From Lindgomyces ingoldianus (taxonomy: Eukaryota > Ascomycota > Dothideomycetes > Pleosporales > Lindgomycetaceae): DNA of 64,000 bases. The notes below the pieces were generated by a model. The model saw nothing but the letters and a program-made list of their open reading frames with translations, did no database searches and was not told where the DNA came from. Below, one piece after another: positions 24,497 to 34,839 of this stretch. Every line of letters starts with the position of its first letter. The stretch's first letter is position 1. Location: the NCBI RefSeq assembly GCF_010093535.1, contig NW_022985187.1, positions 877,596 to 941,595 on the forward strand, in the 5' to 3' direction. Both the position numbers and the translations under genes were made by a program.

Positions 24497-25181
24497 ATGG
24501 CTCTTCCGCCGAAATTCGCAGGCCAAAAACTGGCATCGAGTGCCATCCAACCCGCCGCCGTACACACCCTCGAGCTTTGTACCTCTCCTTCCCCGTTGCT
24601 CCTACTATCAACACTAATGCCAGAATCCAGACCTCGACTATGTCTGCCCCTTCAGCGCCAAAATGTTTAAAACCGTGTATACGAGCCCCCTCCGCGACAC
24701 CCTCACACAAAAATATGGCTCTCAAGTTGTCACAATATTCCGGCAACAAATCCAACCCTGGCATCCGTCCTCTACTCTAACCCACGAAGCAGGGGTCGCG
24801 GTGCTCAAACTTGCCCCTAACAAATTCCTAGATTTCTCAACGAAGCTGTTCGAGCAGCAAAAAGACTTCTTTGATGTTAATGTTGTGAATGAGACGAGGA
24901 ATAACACGTACAAGCGTTTAGCGAAGATTGCGGGAAGTGTGGGCGTGGATGAGAAGGGGCTTTACGAGTTGCTGGAGATTAGTGATAAGCCTGGGGAGGA
25001 TGGGGCTATGAATACCGGGAATGGAGTTACGAATGACGTCAAGGTTATGGTGAAGATGAATAGACTTGTAGGGGTCCATGTGACGCCGACTGTGGTGTTT
25101 GATGGGGTTGTTGCTGGGGATATCAGTTCGGGTTGGACGAAGGAGCAGTGGGAGGAATGGTTGGAGAAGAATATTGTGTGA
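24497..25181 (+). CDS. DSBA-like thioredoxin-fold protein
   Basis: Exons 24497-24578 and 24631-25181, 210 residues. The joined sequence reads HTLELYLDYVCPFSAKMFKTVY, a thioredoxin-fold first strand followed by a CPFS active-site-like motif (Cys33), an all-helical insert (about 70-150) and a return to the fold with a cis-Pro segment HVTPTVVFDG near the end. This is the layout of DSBA/2-hydroxychromene-2-carboxylate-isomerase-like proteins. The second Cys of a CxxC is missing (Ser36), so a monothiol oxidoreductase, glutathione-linked isomerase or a purely structural fold are all possible; substrate cannot be told. No signal peptide is seen, so cytosolic is most likely. The upstream exon is recovered by a 52-bp intron (GTACCT...TCCAG) that restores the conserved strand. 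Confidence 0.82.
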
Positions 25182-26241
25182 CTTGGGAAGGGAGACTGAA
25201 GGGCGTTTTAAAAATGAAATGGCTTAGAAGTGTGGAGGGTAAATGGACTAAAGCTATGAAATACTAAGGCTGTTATCACATTCAATGCGAATGTTCAAAT
25301 GACCTGAGATGTAAGGTACGACGGCAAATGTAGCTCGGATGCTGACCCCATCCTGTTAGTGCATGCTTCGCAGTCTCGTGAGCTCAACTCACTGCCTCCG
25401 TACCACTGGGGATATAAAACCCACTCCTAACATGTTTTACTTTCCTCCACTGTCAACTTCGTCCCTCGTCACAGGATTCAAATCACTCACCTCTAATCCA
25501 TATTTTTTGCAACCTTAAGTCGCCATCTTGAAGCGTACCACAACCAATCTACATGCTTTGGGTTTGTAACCAGTTTTTTGAGGCTTGTGGTAACAAAATA
25601 CGTAGTCCAATCTCTCTATAGCTAGCTCAAGCCCCACTACGCTCTATTCGCGAGTCTTCTAAGTCCAACCCGATGAATAGTCACTAGGCGCTAGTGGAAC
25701 GGAATTTCTAGTAATGAAAATGCGCTTAGTCCCCTTTAGGAAGAGAATTGCAGTGTATCGCCGACAAGTTCTTCCATTGGTCCTTATGCTGAGAGCTTAG
25801 AGTACTTGGGAGTTTCAACCGGACTGAAAAGAAGGGTGTCCGACCTTGAAAATTTGTGGACCTTGGTCTCGTAAGTCTCGCACAAATTCCTCAGTCTATC
25901 ACACCTAGTTCTCCGTTTCTCGAAAATGCGCTCGAATGCCTGATGGAGCAGAACCATTCAATCTTGTCCCTCTTCTAAGAGTAGCGTGATCTCCTATCTT
26001 TTCAATCTCTATTTCTCGGAGAAAACGAACCATAGTTCGTAACCTGCTCTTGGTCTACTCGTTTAACTCTTTCCGTGTTCTCGTTTAGTGGCATGAACGA
26101 GTACGACGGCGGAGTGGAATGAATGACCTTCTTCTATAACCCTGAGTTCCCTCTTTTCATCATTTGATCTCGGTTCCGTGACTCTATGGCCCCTTCACCT
26201 CGGGCATCTAACAGTCTTAGAATACTCATTATCCAACTAGA
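25182..26241. other. Gene-free decayed sequence
   Basis: No ORF above background on either strand. It borders the two pseudogenes that follow and has interrupted frames throughout, which fits an old, mutated island between the DSBA-like gene and the alanyl-tRNA synthetase gene. Confidence 0.5.
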
Positions 26242-27120
26242 TCAAATAATCACCCTTTCCAGATCCACCCAAATCACCCCGAGATGAATACTACTAAGAC
26301 TACCACATGCTGCGGTTGCGGTAAAAACTTCTCCTCTCCGCGTATCTGCTAATAGCGCAATACTAAAGGCGAAAAGCAGAGTATACATAGCTATTAATCA
26401 TAGCTTAGCCTAGGGGCTGTTAACAACATAAAGGCTAATAATAGCGCTTATAAGGAGGATAGCAGCTAGAGTCCCACTACTACCGTTCTCACAACGTGAT
26501 GTTCTTGTAGATTGTGATACGGTCTAACGGTCGCTCGTCTTGCGTTTTTGAAGCCCCCAGTGATTTTGCTAGCATTTAGAGAAGTAGTCCTCTTCAGCTA
26601 GTTGGCATAAAGCAACGAGGTCGGATTCCTCGGCTAGGAAATCTTTGGCACGGCCCCTGGTGATTGGCATCGAATCCATCCCGTCGCCCTTGAAAGAATG
26701 GCCTTCAAGATAGTCGGGAAAAAGCTGAGATTATGCGGGAATTTGATTAAGCACTTTAAAATCTGCAGTCTGGGCTTGCAGGAGGAGAGTTTTATCCACG
26801 TTGGCTAATTGGAAACTCGTTTACGTAACTTTTAACGACTAGTCGTACAATACTCTTTTAGCAACCGGCGAAGTTCATCTGGATTCTCTCCTCGCATTGT
26901 CTCATGCCGGTTGGATCATCCGCATGCTTCATGGGCGTCTCTGATCATCGCGACCATTGTAAGGGTTCAGAGTCCTTGCTTCTCCTGGCATCTTCACCTA
27001 GCTGATCTATTTCATTTTCGAGCGCGATGAGTCGGCTTTGGAGGTGTAGGGTGTTGCGGGTTCCTAGCCGGTCGAACTAGCGAAAGATGAAAGCCTCATT
27101 ATCTGGATCTCGAGCTGCCC
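26242..27120 (-). pseudogene. DUF6594-type membrane protein, decayed
   Basis: Read on the minus strand, 27100-26970 gives FDRLGTRNTLHLQSRLIAL followed by an ENEIDQLGEDARR-like helix, the N-terminal signature of the fungal DUF6594 family. Further on come pieces such as FPDYLEGHSFKGDG and AEESDLVALCQLAEEDYF, a hydrophobic double segment around 26.49-26.38 kb (VVRTVVVGL, ALLLAFMLL), and the family's end motif RGEVFTATAA just before a stop at 26244-26242. Several stops (for example TAG directly before FDRLG) and frame changes break it, many explainable by C-to-T changes, as in RIP. DUF6594 proteins have C-terminal membrane helices and no firmly known role. The gene is dead as it stands; family assignment is from remembered motifs. 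Confidence 0.65.
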
Positions 27121-27666
27121 GAGCGGAAAGAGCAGGGTATCCGTCGCAAAGTCGTCCAAGTCCAATTTTGAAAATGATGACATGTCTTTGTCGAAAAGGC
27201 GATAGAGTAAGAGGTGAAGGCTTGGGTTGTTGGCTAAGGGCTACGGGTCACATTTTCTTTAGCCGTGCGCATTGAATGCAATCGACAGAAAAGCTGAGGC
27301 CCCCAGGTAGTGAAGAGGAAAAGGAAGTTAAATCAGCCTTGTGGCTGGCACGAAATGTGCACCATGAGTTTTACACGATAAAGGGCACCCACATGGTCCG
27401 CCGACTTGTACGGGGGACTTGTATCCCTGAAGCTCACCAGTAGAATCTTGAGCCTCTGCCTTCCAAGGTTCGCCAGCCTCTCTATAACTAACACGGCACA
27501 ACAACCCTCCAAGATCCAAAATCTGACGAAAACCTCACAATACGCATGAGGCTTCACCTTCAATCCTGTCCCCACCACCACCACCACAAACCTGTCCCTT
27601 TTTAGGGCTGTTAACTTGCTCTACTGGGAACCGGTACCCGCTAACCACCCAATTCATAACTCTGAA

Positions 27667-28763
27667 GTTAAAGGTTCGCGGACTTTTAAGATTCCAGGAT
27701 ATCTGGCACGCGGTCAGTTGACCAATGCTCTTGGAGACTACTGTGAAAACACAACTTTATGAAAGAAGAGTACGCAGCACGGCTAGGTCTAAAGGTCTGT
27801 CGCTAAAAGATACTCAAAGCTCGGATCGGAAGCAGAAAAAGGATTGAGACTGTAGGAACTGCCGAAGTATACTTCGGGTTCAGGGATGAGAACGAGACCC
27901 ACCCTCTTGTCTTTCACCTTCTCTCAGGCTGCATCCATAATGTAATCTTAGGTAAAGCATTCCTTAAAACTACAAGCTCTTTTACAAATGTTGTCAACAA
28001 AGCCCGCTAAGTCAAGGAGCGCTTCATGGATGGAATTCTGCAACATAACCTTTTGTACTTGGGGGATTCCGCGCCTAGGTTTGAAGGCCGCATCAACGGG
28101 ATTGGACAGGATGCACTAACAGATTCCGGAGAGAATACACTAGTGATGAAGACTACGCTCAGAGTATTAGTCTACCTATCCGTACTGGCAGCAAGTGTTG
28201 TATGAAACTTAGGTTCGCTGACATGTCAAGTGCGTGGACATCTGGGATAGCATATGATGTGGAATGGGAATTCGGGCGAGGAGGAACTGGTGGTCAGCGC
28301 TACCAGCTGGACTTGCACATCCTCAAGAACACGCTAGCAAATATCATCCTCAATGGCACCTTTCTCTTCGGCACTGGCGCGTACTCGAACTACAATCGCT
28401 ACTTGGCAGATGATGAGGGCGAGGATGAGGATGCTTTCTTCTTCGCCCTTGACTTCGACCCTGGACATCATAGTCAAGGTATGTACTATTTTCTAGGAAT
28501 CGTCTCCTAATTACGGCATATGTCCTGACTTTCCTTCAGCATCCTTGGATATGTCCTCAATCCTGAACCCGGAGGCCATCGAGCTGCTTCATCTCGGTGG
28601 GGCAGAGGATCGGATTGCGAAGTTTAGCAAGCTTGACTTACCCACTGCATGGGCTGAAGAAAATGGGCCTCAAGTCCGGTGGGAGAAGACTAAACATACA
28701 CTTCCGCCGGGTCAGACACAGGGCCAATGTTCTGCAAGCCCAACTCTAAAGAAACGTTCTTAA
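27667..28763 (+). pseudogene. Protein with two retropepsin-like halves, broken
   Basis: Plus-strand fragments line up as two successive aspartic-protease-like halves. First half: a degraded active-site region with a stop or frame change near 27.76 kb (ENTTL, then MKEEYAARLGL), a stop at about 27.81 kb, then VYFGFRDENETHPLVFHLLS and HNVILGKAFL up to 27.97 kb. Second half: LYLGDSAPRFEGRING, the site ALTDSGENTLVM (28.11-28.15 kb), then in another frame DEDYAQSISLPI, KLRFADMSS and HILKNTLANIILNGTFLF, followed by an acidic stretch and, after an intron-like gap near 28.48-28.54 kb, a Leu/Lys-rich tail. An in-frame TAA at about 28.01 kb and the frameshift near 28.145 kb inactivate it. Fungal genomes carry host or retroelement-derived genes of this kind; no reverse transcriptase or integrase is visible here. 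Confidence 0.6.
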
Positions 28764-30012
28764 TTGCATTTTAAATTCAAAGGCAAAAAAGGCACTTAAT
28801 CTCTGCATGCGTATAAGGGTAGGATTGGGCGAAAGCATCCTGACCAGCAGACCCAGACGCTAGGAGGTATTCAACAATCTGAGTTTGGAGGAAACATACC
28901 TAGGATATTTCCCGAGACATGCATGGGCGGTTATACGGGCGAAAAGCTCTTCTAGTTTTGACTCCATGGCCTAGGTTGAAGGCCGATTGTATAGAGCAAT
29001 CTCCTGCAAACGGTTGATGGCTAAACACTTCATGAGGGAGCAAAAAGCCACGGCTTCTCTTACATCCCAACAAACCGTGAGTTTAAAAACTGCCTTGAAC
29101 ATCTTCATATCCTGACAAAAGCCTGCCAGAGGAGACATGTATGGCACTGATCTCCATCGATACTGCCAGACACTGAAACAATTCAAGGCAATACAAATGT
29201 TCCATTCGAGAGCCCTTGGCGAGACACGGCGACAAGGATACCTTACTCTGAATACATCCGACTCAGCAGAGAGGATCAAAAATAAAGTCTGGGATATCAT
29301 GGAATTCCAAACCTTCCCCTAAAACAACTAAGGGGTTAAACAAAATCTCTTAACAAGGCAGTTGATGGAGCACTAGATCTTCCTCCAAAAACCCTAGCCT
29401 TAGTGGGTATGCCTCTCGCCGCGGCTTCCCTAGGACATATTTTCTGAATTCCACTTTATGAATTAAGATTAAAATGGAAGTAGATTTCCCTATCTTCCAC
29501 AATGGAACCCGCACTCACGGCCTGGATACTATAAACTGACTCTTGAATACTCAATGTCGTTGCTGGCCTGGCTTTTAAATATTCGAGGCGACGCACATAT
29601 ACCCTTTTGTTTTGCCCTAGCAGTCCGCCCGCGACAGGATAAATGACTAACCTAGTCTTTTGGATGTTGTTAGCTGTGTAGAGGCCAAAGGACCCTTGCC
29701 TTATAAGCATATGTGGGCGTTGCTTGTGGCTTTTGCTTGCATCCCGTGTGTGGTGGACTAAAATGTGGATTGGGGGAGTGTGAATTGTAGATAAAGCAAT
29801 AAAGTCTATTTAGACAGGTTCTACACTACTTCAGCTCATCGTCAAAGATCTTCCCAAGAGCTGAGTTGCTAACATAAGATGACATGAGAAACACCAAAAG
29901 ATGTCCACCCATCTAGCTCTAATGCCCATCCGCACACATGCTCACTTATCCATCCCATACCCATCCCTAACTCCAACCCACAGGGTTCACATTAGAAGCA
30001 GGAAGTGAAGTC
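28764..30012. other. No supported gene
   Basis: Short ORFs up to 109 codons (29300-28971 minus, 29137-29322 plus, 29710-29456 minus) overlap or lack motifs. Probably more relic sequence, then the 3' flank of the alanyl-tRNA synthetase gene. Confidence 0.5.
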
Positions 30013-33000
30013 CTACATCTTAAACTTCTCAATCCACCGCCTAGCCTCCTCAACTCCCTCATCCACCTTCGTCGCATTCGTACCCTGTCCAATCGCAGTG
30101 GGAGCACCTGGTTTGCCACCGGCTTTGCCCCCAACGATTTTAGCAACGTGGCCGGCCCATTCGGGGCCCGATGCGCCTTGGGATGAGAAATGCTGCACAG
30201 GTGGTGTCAGCCTCTAATTTAACAGCGTGGTAGGGTGGAAAGCAGGAAAACGCGGCCAAGCGGATAGGGATGGGGACAGAGGACGAAAGCGCAAACATAC
30301 CTCAGCAACATAACACCCGTGCACCACCTTCCCCTCTCCCTCGCTCGCCGCGACCAAATAAACACTCTTATCCTTCCACTGCCCCTTCCCCCCACTAACC
30401 GTCTTAATCACCTCCGAAATCGCCTTATTCACATTCCCACTCCACTCTAACTTCTGCACCAACACCCTCGCCTCCTTATTACTCATAAAATACTCGCTCA
30501 CTCCATCCATAACCTTCTTATTCTCCGCCTTCGCGGCCGCCTTTTGTTCATCCAAAATCCCCTTCTGGATCTTCGCAAAAACTTCGCGAAACCGGGATTT
30601 TGTGAGCGCAGATATCGTGAGCTGGTTGAGCTGGATTTGCATCTTTTTTGCCTCGGCTTCTTTTGCGGGGCTGAATGGCATTTTTTCCAGCTTTTCGAGG
30701 AGTTCTGAGAAATCATTGGCTTCGCGTTGGACATCGTATGCTTCTTGCCCTGTCACGGCCACGATTCGCCGTATGCCTTTGGCGATGCCGGATTCTTCGA
30801 GGATGACGAGTTCTTTGATCTCGCCTGTTTGTTTGACGTGCGTTCCACCGCAGAACTCGATGGAGACTTTCTCCCAACCTTCGTTCATTACGTCGGCTAG
30901 GAGATCATCCACCGACACGCCGACACTGACGACCCTGACTGGATCCGGATACGTTTCGCCAAAGACGGCGCGCACACCCTTGATATTTTTTGCGGTTGCA
31001 AGCGGGACGTCTTTTGCAAACACCTCCGAGTTCTGACGGATATAGTCGGTGGAGATTTTCTCGATCTTGTCGAGCTGGGCATCGGAGACGGCGGACTTGT
31101 GGCTGAAGTCGAAGCGGAGTTTTTCGGGCGCGACTAGAGAGCCTTTCTGGTCAACGTCATTGCCGAGAACTTCGCGGAGGGCGTAGTTGAGGATGTGGGT
31201 TCCGGTGTGGTTGCTGCGGATTGGGTGGCGACGAAGCTGTAAATTCGTTACTTTTATTGTTGAATATATAGGGGTGGGAGAAGGAGAGTCGAGAGGGGAT
31301 ACAAACCTCATCATACTCGCAGATAACCTCATGCCCTACATCGAGTTCGCCATACTTCATATACCCCGTATGTAGTACATACCCAGCGTAAACCTGCACA
31401 TTCTCCACTCGTATCTCTGCGACATCATCCACTAGTAAGCGTCCCGTATCAAATTCCTGACCACCTTGCTCAGCATAGAAATTCGTCCTATCAAGCAAAA
31501 CACCAAATTGCTCGCCCTCGGGCACTTCCTTCGTGCTCTTGAGGAACTTCTTGCCGTGATAGATAGCTTTGATGACAGACGTGATGTTCTCCCGGCCATA
31601 CTTGGCCAAGTCGTCCGTTTTCGGGACTTCGGGCATGTTTTCTAGCGCACCGAGATCATGGACATCGAGTTTAACGAGCGCAGCGGTGGCTTTCTTATCG
31701 CCTTTACTAGCCTCCCGAGCGCGCTCTTGCGCTTCTTCAACTTCATTGTCGTTGATGTTGAGACCACGCTCCTCTGCCATGAGCTTCGTGAGATCAACCG
31801 GGAAACCGTAGGTATCGTATAACCGCCAGACATCGTCGCCAGGAAGATCATTCGAGCCCCTGACCTTCGCCTTCTGGGCATATTTCTCGAACATCTGTTC
31901 CCCTCGATCTAGAGACTTTGCAAAGCTCTTCTCCTCCTCGTCAAGGATCTCCTTGATATCGCCTTCTTTCTTGGCAATCTCTGGGAACATGGCACCCATC
32001 TGTTCGACGAGACTCGGGACGATTTTGGAAAAGAAGTCGCCGATATCTGTCTCAAAGTACTTTCGCGCATAGCGGGCTCCTCGCCGTAGCACGCGACGGA
32101 CAACATAGCCTCGACCGACGTTGTTTGGGACACCACCGTCGGCAATAGCAAAAGTAAGGGTTCGAACGTGATCAGCAACGACTCGGTAAGCGGTATCAAT
32201 GCCGTCCGGATCGTCCTTTCCAAACTTGCCCCGGTAATCTCTAGCTCCCGTGATCTCTTGTATCCTCTTGAACAGCGGGGTAAAAACATCAGTATCGTAA
32301 TTCGACTTCTTCTTCTGCAGGGCGCAAACCAACCGCTCGAAGCCCATTCCCGTATCCACGTGCTTATTCGGCAGCGGTTGCAGCGACCGATCCGGTTCAC
32401 GATTATATTGAATGAAGACATTATTCCAGATCTCAATGACCTCTGGGTCGTCCATGTTAACCAGGCCCGCCGCATTCCTATACTGCCCACCCTCTGGATC
32501 TCGCAGATCGTAGTGGATTTCCGAGCAAGGACCACAGGGGCCCTGATCGCCCATCTCCCAGAAATTATCCTTCATGTTCCCGGGCAGAATATGGTCCTCA
32601 GGGACACCAGCCTTTGTCCACAATTCCTTCGCCTCCAAATCCGGCTCCAGGCCATCGGCACCCTCAAAGTAGGTGACATACAGCCGCTTCTCGTCGATGC
32701 CAAAAACCTTGGTCAGAAGCTCCCAACTATACCCAATGGCCTCTTGCTTGAAGTAGTCGCCGAAGCTCCAATTACCCAGCATCTCGAAGAAGGTGTGGTG
32801 GTAGCTGTCCTTGCCCACATCATCGAGGTCATTGTGTTTTCCGCCGGCGCGAATACACTTCTGAGAGTTGACGGCGCGTTTGAGGGAGGCGAAGTCGGAG
32901 GCGGGGTCGACGGTGCCGAGGAAGATGGACTTGTATTGGTTCATGCCGGCGTTAGTGAACAGGAGGGTGGGGTCGGAGAGGGGGACCACAGAGGAGGAGG

Positions 33001-33504
33001 GGACTTGCGCAAGTCAGTACCAATTGCAGTTCTCTTGCAATTTGGGGGAGGGGGGTCATGATGGGTAAGGCGGGGAGAGGATTGACGAGAAGAGGGTTGA
33101 GAGAGAAATTGAGGATACACACCAAAAGTATGGCCCCTCTCCTTGAAGTAGTCCAAGAAGGTATTCCGCACACGGAGCGCACTCCACTCGTGCTTCTCGT
33201 CTATGAGCGACGACGAAGCCATTGTGCGCAGGCCTCTCGCACTTCGGGGAGTCCAATGGTGAGTTGAAAGAATCCTCGAAAAGGCAAGGAGGCGTGTGTT
33301 GGTAGGGAAGCGGGGAAAAAGGCGACGATGGTCTCTGTATCGATATCTGTTTAGAGAAAAAGAAGTAGTAGGAGTAGTAGTAGGAGTAGGAATAGTTGCA
33401 GTAGTGGCAGTAGTGGCAGCAGTCGCGGGTCTGACTGTCAGGGTCGCTGGCCAGTAGCCGTGACCGTGACTCAGAGGGGTTGTCGCGGTGCGGAGGAGCT
33501 GCAT
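30013..33504 (-). CDS. ala1: Alanyl-tRNA synthetase, mitochondrial and cytosolic forms
   Basis: Exons 33504-33123, 33003-31307, 31236-30301 and 30192-30013 encode 1064 residues from the first ATG or 970 from the internal ATG at 33222 ([13 protein letters not shown]). The catalytic class II domain has [16 protein letters not shown] and [20 protein letters not shown]; the editing domain carries the zinc-site motifs [12 protein letters not shown] and EFCGGTHV; the C-Ala domain ends with [17 protein letters not shown]. The enzyme charges tRNA-Ala and hydrolyses mischarged Ser/Gly-tRNA-Ala. The 94-residue extension is Arg/Thr-rich, almost free of acidic residues, and ends in a presequence-like stretch ([14 protein letters not shown]), so one gene probably serves both compartments by alternative starts. 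Yeast ALA1 does the same with a non-AUG start. Only about 225 bp separate it from the divergent neighbour. Confidence 0.96.
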
Positions 33505-33729
33505 TCACGAAACTCGATCGGGGGTGCCCCTCCTTCTTCTCGAACCTTCGTCGATTGGCTCCCACTGGTATCAAGTAATCAAGCACTCAGACCTCTCGTC
33601 TCGCACCCAAAGCACAGCAACTCCCGTCGCAGAGGGAAACAAGCGCTTATCGTCGGACGACGCTGGGCTAGGTTGAAGGTTGGATAATTTTGCTACTGAT
33701 TGATCGTCGGCGCTCCGGTGGGATGGGGG
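33505..33729. promoter_or_regulatory. Divergent promoter between ala1 and the poly-Q gene
   Basis: The 225 bp between two head-to-head start codons must hold both 5' regions. No TATA box is obvious. The mitochondrial-form ATG of the synthetase lies only at the border, so the choice between its two starts could depend on where transcription begins in or just downstream of this interval. Confidence 0.5.
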
Positions 33730-34626
33730 ATGGCGGAGGTTGTAGCTCCCACAGGCCAAGCCCAGCATCAGCATTCACCGCGACAACCGCAGCACCAACA
33801 GCAGCAACAACAACAGCAGCAACAGGAGCAACAACAGCAGCAACAGGAGCAACAACACCACCAGCACCATCAGCACCAGCTCGATACACCTTCGCTCCCT
33901 CATGGCAAGAAACGCGCAGCCGAGAACGGGCTGGAAAATGAGCAGCGGCTGAGCAAGCGATTCGATCTTCTGAACTTAGGTACGCACACTCCACGGTGCG
34001 CAGACATCCCTCTGCAGACACCATCCGCTCACAGCATCGCAGTCGACAGCAATGGCACACGTCTGTACATCCCCGTCCCCGGGTCGTCCTCTGCCGCCTC
34101 TCTGCACACCCCATCCCCGTCTTCGAAACCATCCCCGAAACCCGTGGCACCCGTGACGCAAAAGAAACACCACCGGAAACCACGCCCGTCCCCTCCAGAC
34201 GACTGCATGCAAGTCGAGGACACCCCGCACCGAGTCTACATCCATGATCTCGCCGCTGAGCTTTCCGACATCGAGTCGGATGAGGAGAACCCCATCTTCT
34301 TGTCCGATATCGAGAAACACCTCGCCAAGATCCCGAAGCATGTTTTGACCGGGCCAGAACCAAGGCCAACTAGGGATAATCAATTGGTGCTGTACAGCGT
34401 CCCGTCCTCGCTGACGGTGCCGGAGAAGCAGGATAATGTGCGGAAGGCTATCGTCGAGGCGAGGGCAAGGGTGAGGGAGAAGCAGGTGAATACCGTTGAG
34501 GAGCCTGATCGTGTAAACAATGCCAACAGCGTAACTGTAGGGAATGTAGGAAATGAGAAGCCTGTGCAGGAGGACATGTTCGTGGAGGCTGAAGATCCTG
34601 ATGCTATGGACATCGATGATTATTGA
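33730..34626 (+). CDS. Conserved-looking hypothetical protein with poly-Gln tract
   Basis: Single-exon frame of 298 codons starting MAEVVAPTGQAQ. Features: a Gln/His tract (about residues 15-52), a Lys/Arg patch GKKRAAENG near 60 that could act as a nuclear signal, Pro/Ser-rich middle, then a better-structured C-terminal half (YIHDLAAELSDIESDEENPIFLSDIEKHLAKIP...LVLYSVPSSLTVPEKQDNVRKAIVEARARV) and an acidic AMDIDDY end. I do not recognise a named domain. The SDIE repeats and acidic end suggest a protein-interaction role, but that is inference. Antisense ORFs of over 230 codons cover it (34369-33668, 34701-33976); codon composition, divergent promoter position and the acidic/basic domain layout favour the plus strand. 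Confidence 0.7.
   Translation: MAEVVAPTGQAQHQHSPRQPQHQQQQQQQQQQEQQQQQQEQQHHQHHQHQLDTPSLPHGKKRAAENGLENEQRLSKRFDLLNLGTHTPRCADIPLQTPSAHSIAVDSNGTRLYIPVPGSSSAASLHTPSPSSKPSPKPVAPVTQKKHHRKPRPSPPDDCMQVEDTPHRVYIHDLAAELSDIESDEENPIFLSDIEKHLAKIPKHVLTGPEPRPTRDNQLVLYSVPSSLTVPEKQDNVRKAIVEARARVREKQVNTVEEPDRVNNANSVTVGNVGNEKPVQEDMFVEAEDPDAMDIDDY
33790..33864 (+). repeat. CAG/CAA trinucleotide repeat
   Basis: About 25 CAG/CAA codons with a few GAG interruptions, encoding the poly-Gln tract of the hypothetical protein. Mixed CAG and CAA codons with GAG breaks usually slow slippage, but length variation between isolates is plausible. Confidence 0.85.
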
Positions 34627-34839
34627 CTTCCGAGCCTTGGATACCTGCATAATAGAATATAGCATCCCACGTTGCATTGAAACCATTCTTGGGTATTGCA
34701 TATATAATACAAGTACACTACCTCGTGATGCGTGATCCAGTCACGGAAATCCCATTTTGAATCCAAAACCTGCACGCCCAACTGCCTGTAAACAACGCAA
34801 CGCGATGCCGGATCTAACCCTCGACCCACCCTTGATACC

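Noticed and set aside
32168..33061. 297-codon plus-strand ORF
   Set aside because: Antisense to the conserved catalytic region of alanyl-tRNA synthetase.
33790..33864. Repeat array as a CRISPR-like or regulatory array
   Set aside because: It is a codon-level CAG/CAA repeat in a eukaryotic gene without spacers.
33668..34701. Minus-strand ORFs of 233 and 241 codons
   Set aside because: Antisense to the poly-Q protein; Ala/Val and Arg runs come from the CAG repeat read in reverse. The plus frame has better amino-acid balance and sits at a divergent promoter.
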